Assembly (NCBI GenBank): GCA_964386975.1
Contig: CAYLUS010000025.1
Location: forward strand, 1 to 31,912
Origin: UBA6136 sp964386975
Lineage (GTDB): Bacteria > Pseudomonadota > Gammaproteobacteria > Methylococcales > Methylococcaceae
Direction: 5' to 3'
Length of the DNA stretch: 31,912 bases
In this document: positions 31,400 to 31,912 of the stretch, one piece after another
Layout of the letters: each line of letters opens with the position of its first letter
Position numbering within the stretch: the first letter of the stretch is position 1
Position numbers and translations under genes: made by a program
Notes under the pieces: model-generated
The model's input: the letters and a program-made list of their open reading frames with translations, nothing else
Told to the model about the DNA's origin: nothing
Database searches by the model: none

Positions 31400-31846
31400 A
31401 TGAAATCATTTTTCAACAAACTGGTCCGGAGCAAATTCTCCATTCTTTATCTGATCGTCTTCATCGGCCTGCTTTACACCTTGCAGGAAAAGGCGATCAT
31501 GCCACTGGTACTCAAGGTGGTGAAATCGGAAGTGTTTTTTGAAAAACCCATCGAGGAAAACGAACCTCTGGGCAAACTGGACAAAAAGACTGAAAGAACC
31601 GGCTATGCATTTTCAAGTTGCCGGGATGCCGTCAAGGAGCAGGCTGATATACCCGACAACGCGAAGGTGGATGATGATTACGAAGTATGGGCACTGGGTA
31701 ACCGCCAGTATCTCATCCGCTCTGGCGTAAAGATGAAAGATGAAGAAAAGTTATTTGCCTGCACGGTCCGCCTGACCAACGATGACCAAACGCAGATGGC
31801 TAATTGGTCCATTCTAGGCGTTGACTTTAACCCGGGTGACGATTGA
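31400..31846 (+). CDS. Hypothetical membrane-anchored protein
   Basis: A 148-residue protein that I do not recognise. A basic N-terminus (KSFFNKLVRSK) precedes one hydrophobic segment (FSILYLIVFIGLLYTL, about residues 13-28), which is either a signal anchor or an uncleaved signal. The remaining 120 residues are charged and soluble, with two Cys (SSCRDAV and FACTVRL) that could form a disulfide in the periplasm, and a C-terminal VDFNPGDD. AGGA 6 bases before the ATG supports the start. A hairpin follows the gene, so it is probably monocistronic. Confidence 0.75.
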   Translation: MKSFFNKLVRSKFSILYLIVFIGLLYTLQEKAIMPLVLKVVKSEVFFEKPIEENEPLGKLDKKTERTGYAFSSCRDAVKEQADIPDNAKVDDDYEVWALGNRQYLIRSGVKMKDEEKLFACTVRLTNDDQTQMANWSILGVDFNPGDD

Positions 31847-31872
31847 TTCCTGATCCATGCAGTCTTCACTGA

Positions 31873-31888
31873 CAGACCGTCTGGTCTG
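31873..31888 (+). terminator. Possible terminator after the hypothetical protein gene
   Basis: CAGACC, a GTCT loop and GGTCTG form a 6-bp GC-rich stem 26 bases after the stop codon at 31846. Only a short TTT follows (ACTTTGC), so termination strength is doubtful. Confidence 0.35.
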
Positions 31889-31912
31889 ACTTTGCAAATT
31901 GCATATGGCGCC

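Overview
The window looks like chromosome of a sulfur-oxidising member of the Gammaproteobacteria, Betaproteobacteria or Acidithiobacillia, roughly mid-50s percent GC by eye. The main clues are a monofunctional RelA (EXDD-type synthetase with a decayed HD domain), the gene order yebC-ruvC-ruvA-ruvB-ybgC-...-tolB-pal-cpoB-queE-queC, outer-membrane systems (TonB-dependent receptor, Pal, RND pump) and a SoxCD pair. No tRNA, rRNA, CRISPR array, transposase, integrase or phage gene was seen. A species cannot be named from this sequence alone.

Layout. 56-3161 (minus) is a likely operon of a DUF2232-like membrane protein, a rhomboid protease and a GlcD-type FAD oxidase. 3302-6007 (plus) holds soxC, a short soxD and a carotenoid-biosynthesis membrane protein (DUF422/CruF type). 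5992-13359 (minus) is a long, tightly packed housekeeping run: yebC, ruvCAB, ybgC, tolB, pal, cpoB, queE, queC, many joined by ATGA overlaps. Type II NADH dehydrogenase (13430-14731, minus) is divergent from relA (14950-17136, plus).

17206-23560 (minus) is the most system-like region. Read 5' to 3' it encodes a PepSY protein, a NarX-type histidine kinase, a NarL-type response regulator, a 79-residue protein of unknown function, a TonB-dependent receptor and a YVTN beta-propeller. Divergent from it, 23857-30254 (plus) encodes an unusual RND adaptor, an RND pump and a periplasmic glycoamylase/beta-glucanase-like protein. The shared 296-base control region has a perfect TATAAT behind an 11-bp direct repeat. 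The window closes with an NT5C1-like 5'-nucleotidase (minus) and an unrecognised membrane-anchored protein (plus).

Main points for a second look: (1) ybgC and tolB overlap by 4 bases, so tolQ, tolR and tolA are absent from their usual place, and TolB's N-terminal TolA-box segment looks shortened; (2) the six-gene sensor/receptor/propeller cluster, with a previously unannotatable small ORF coupled to the receptor by TGATG, and an 8-codon mini-ORF coupled to the kinase; (3) shared inverted repeats GGGAA-N3/4-TTCCC in the two likely control regions of that cluster; (4) SoxD reduced to one haem domain in an isolated soxCD; (5) an RND adaptor without recognisable lipoyl half-motifs.
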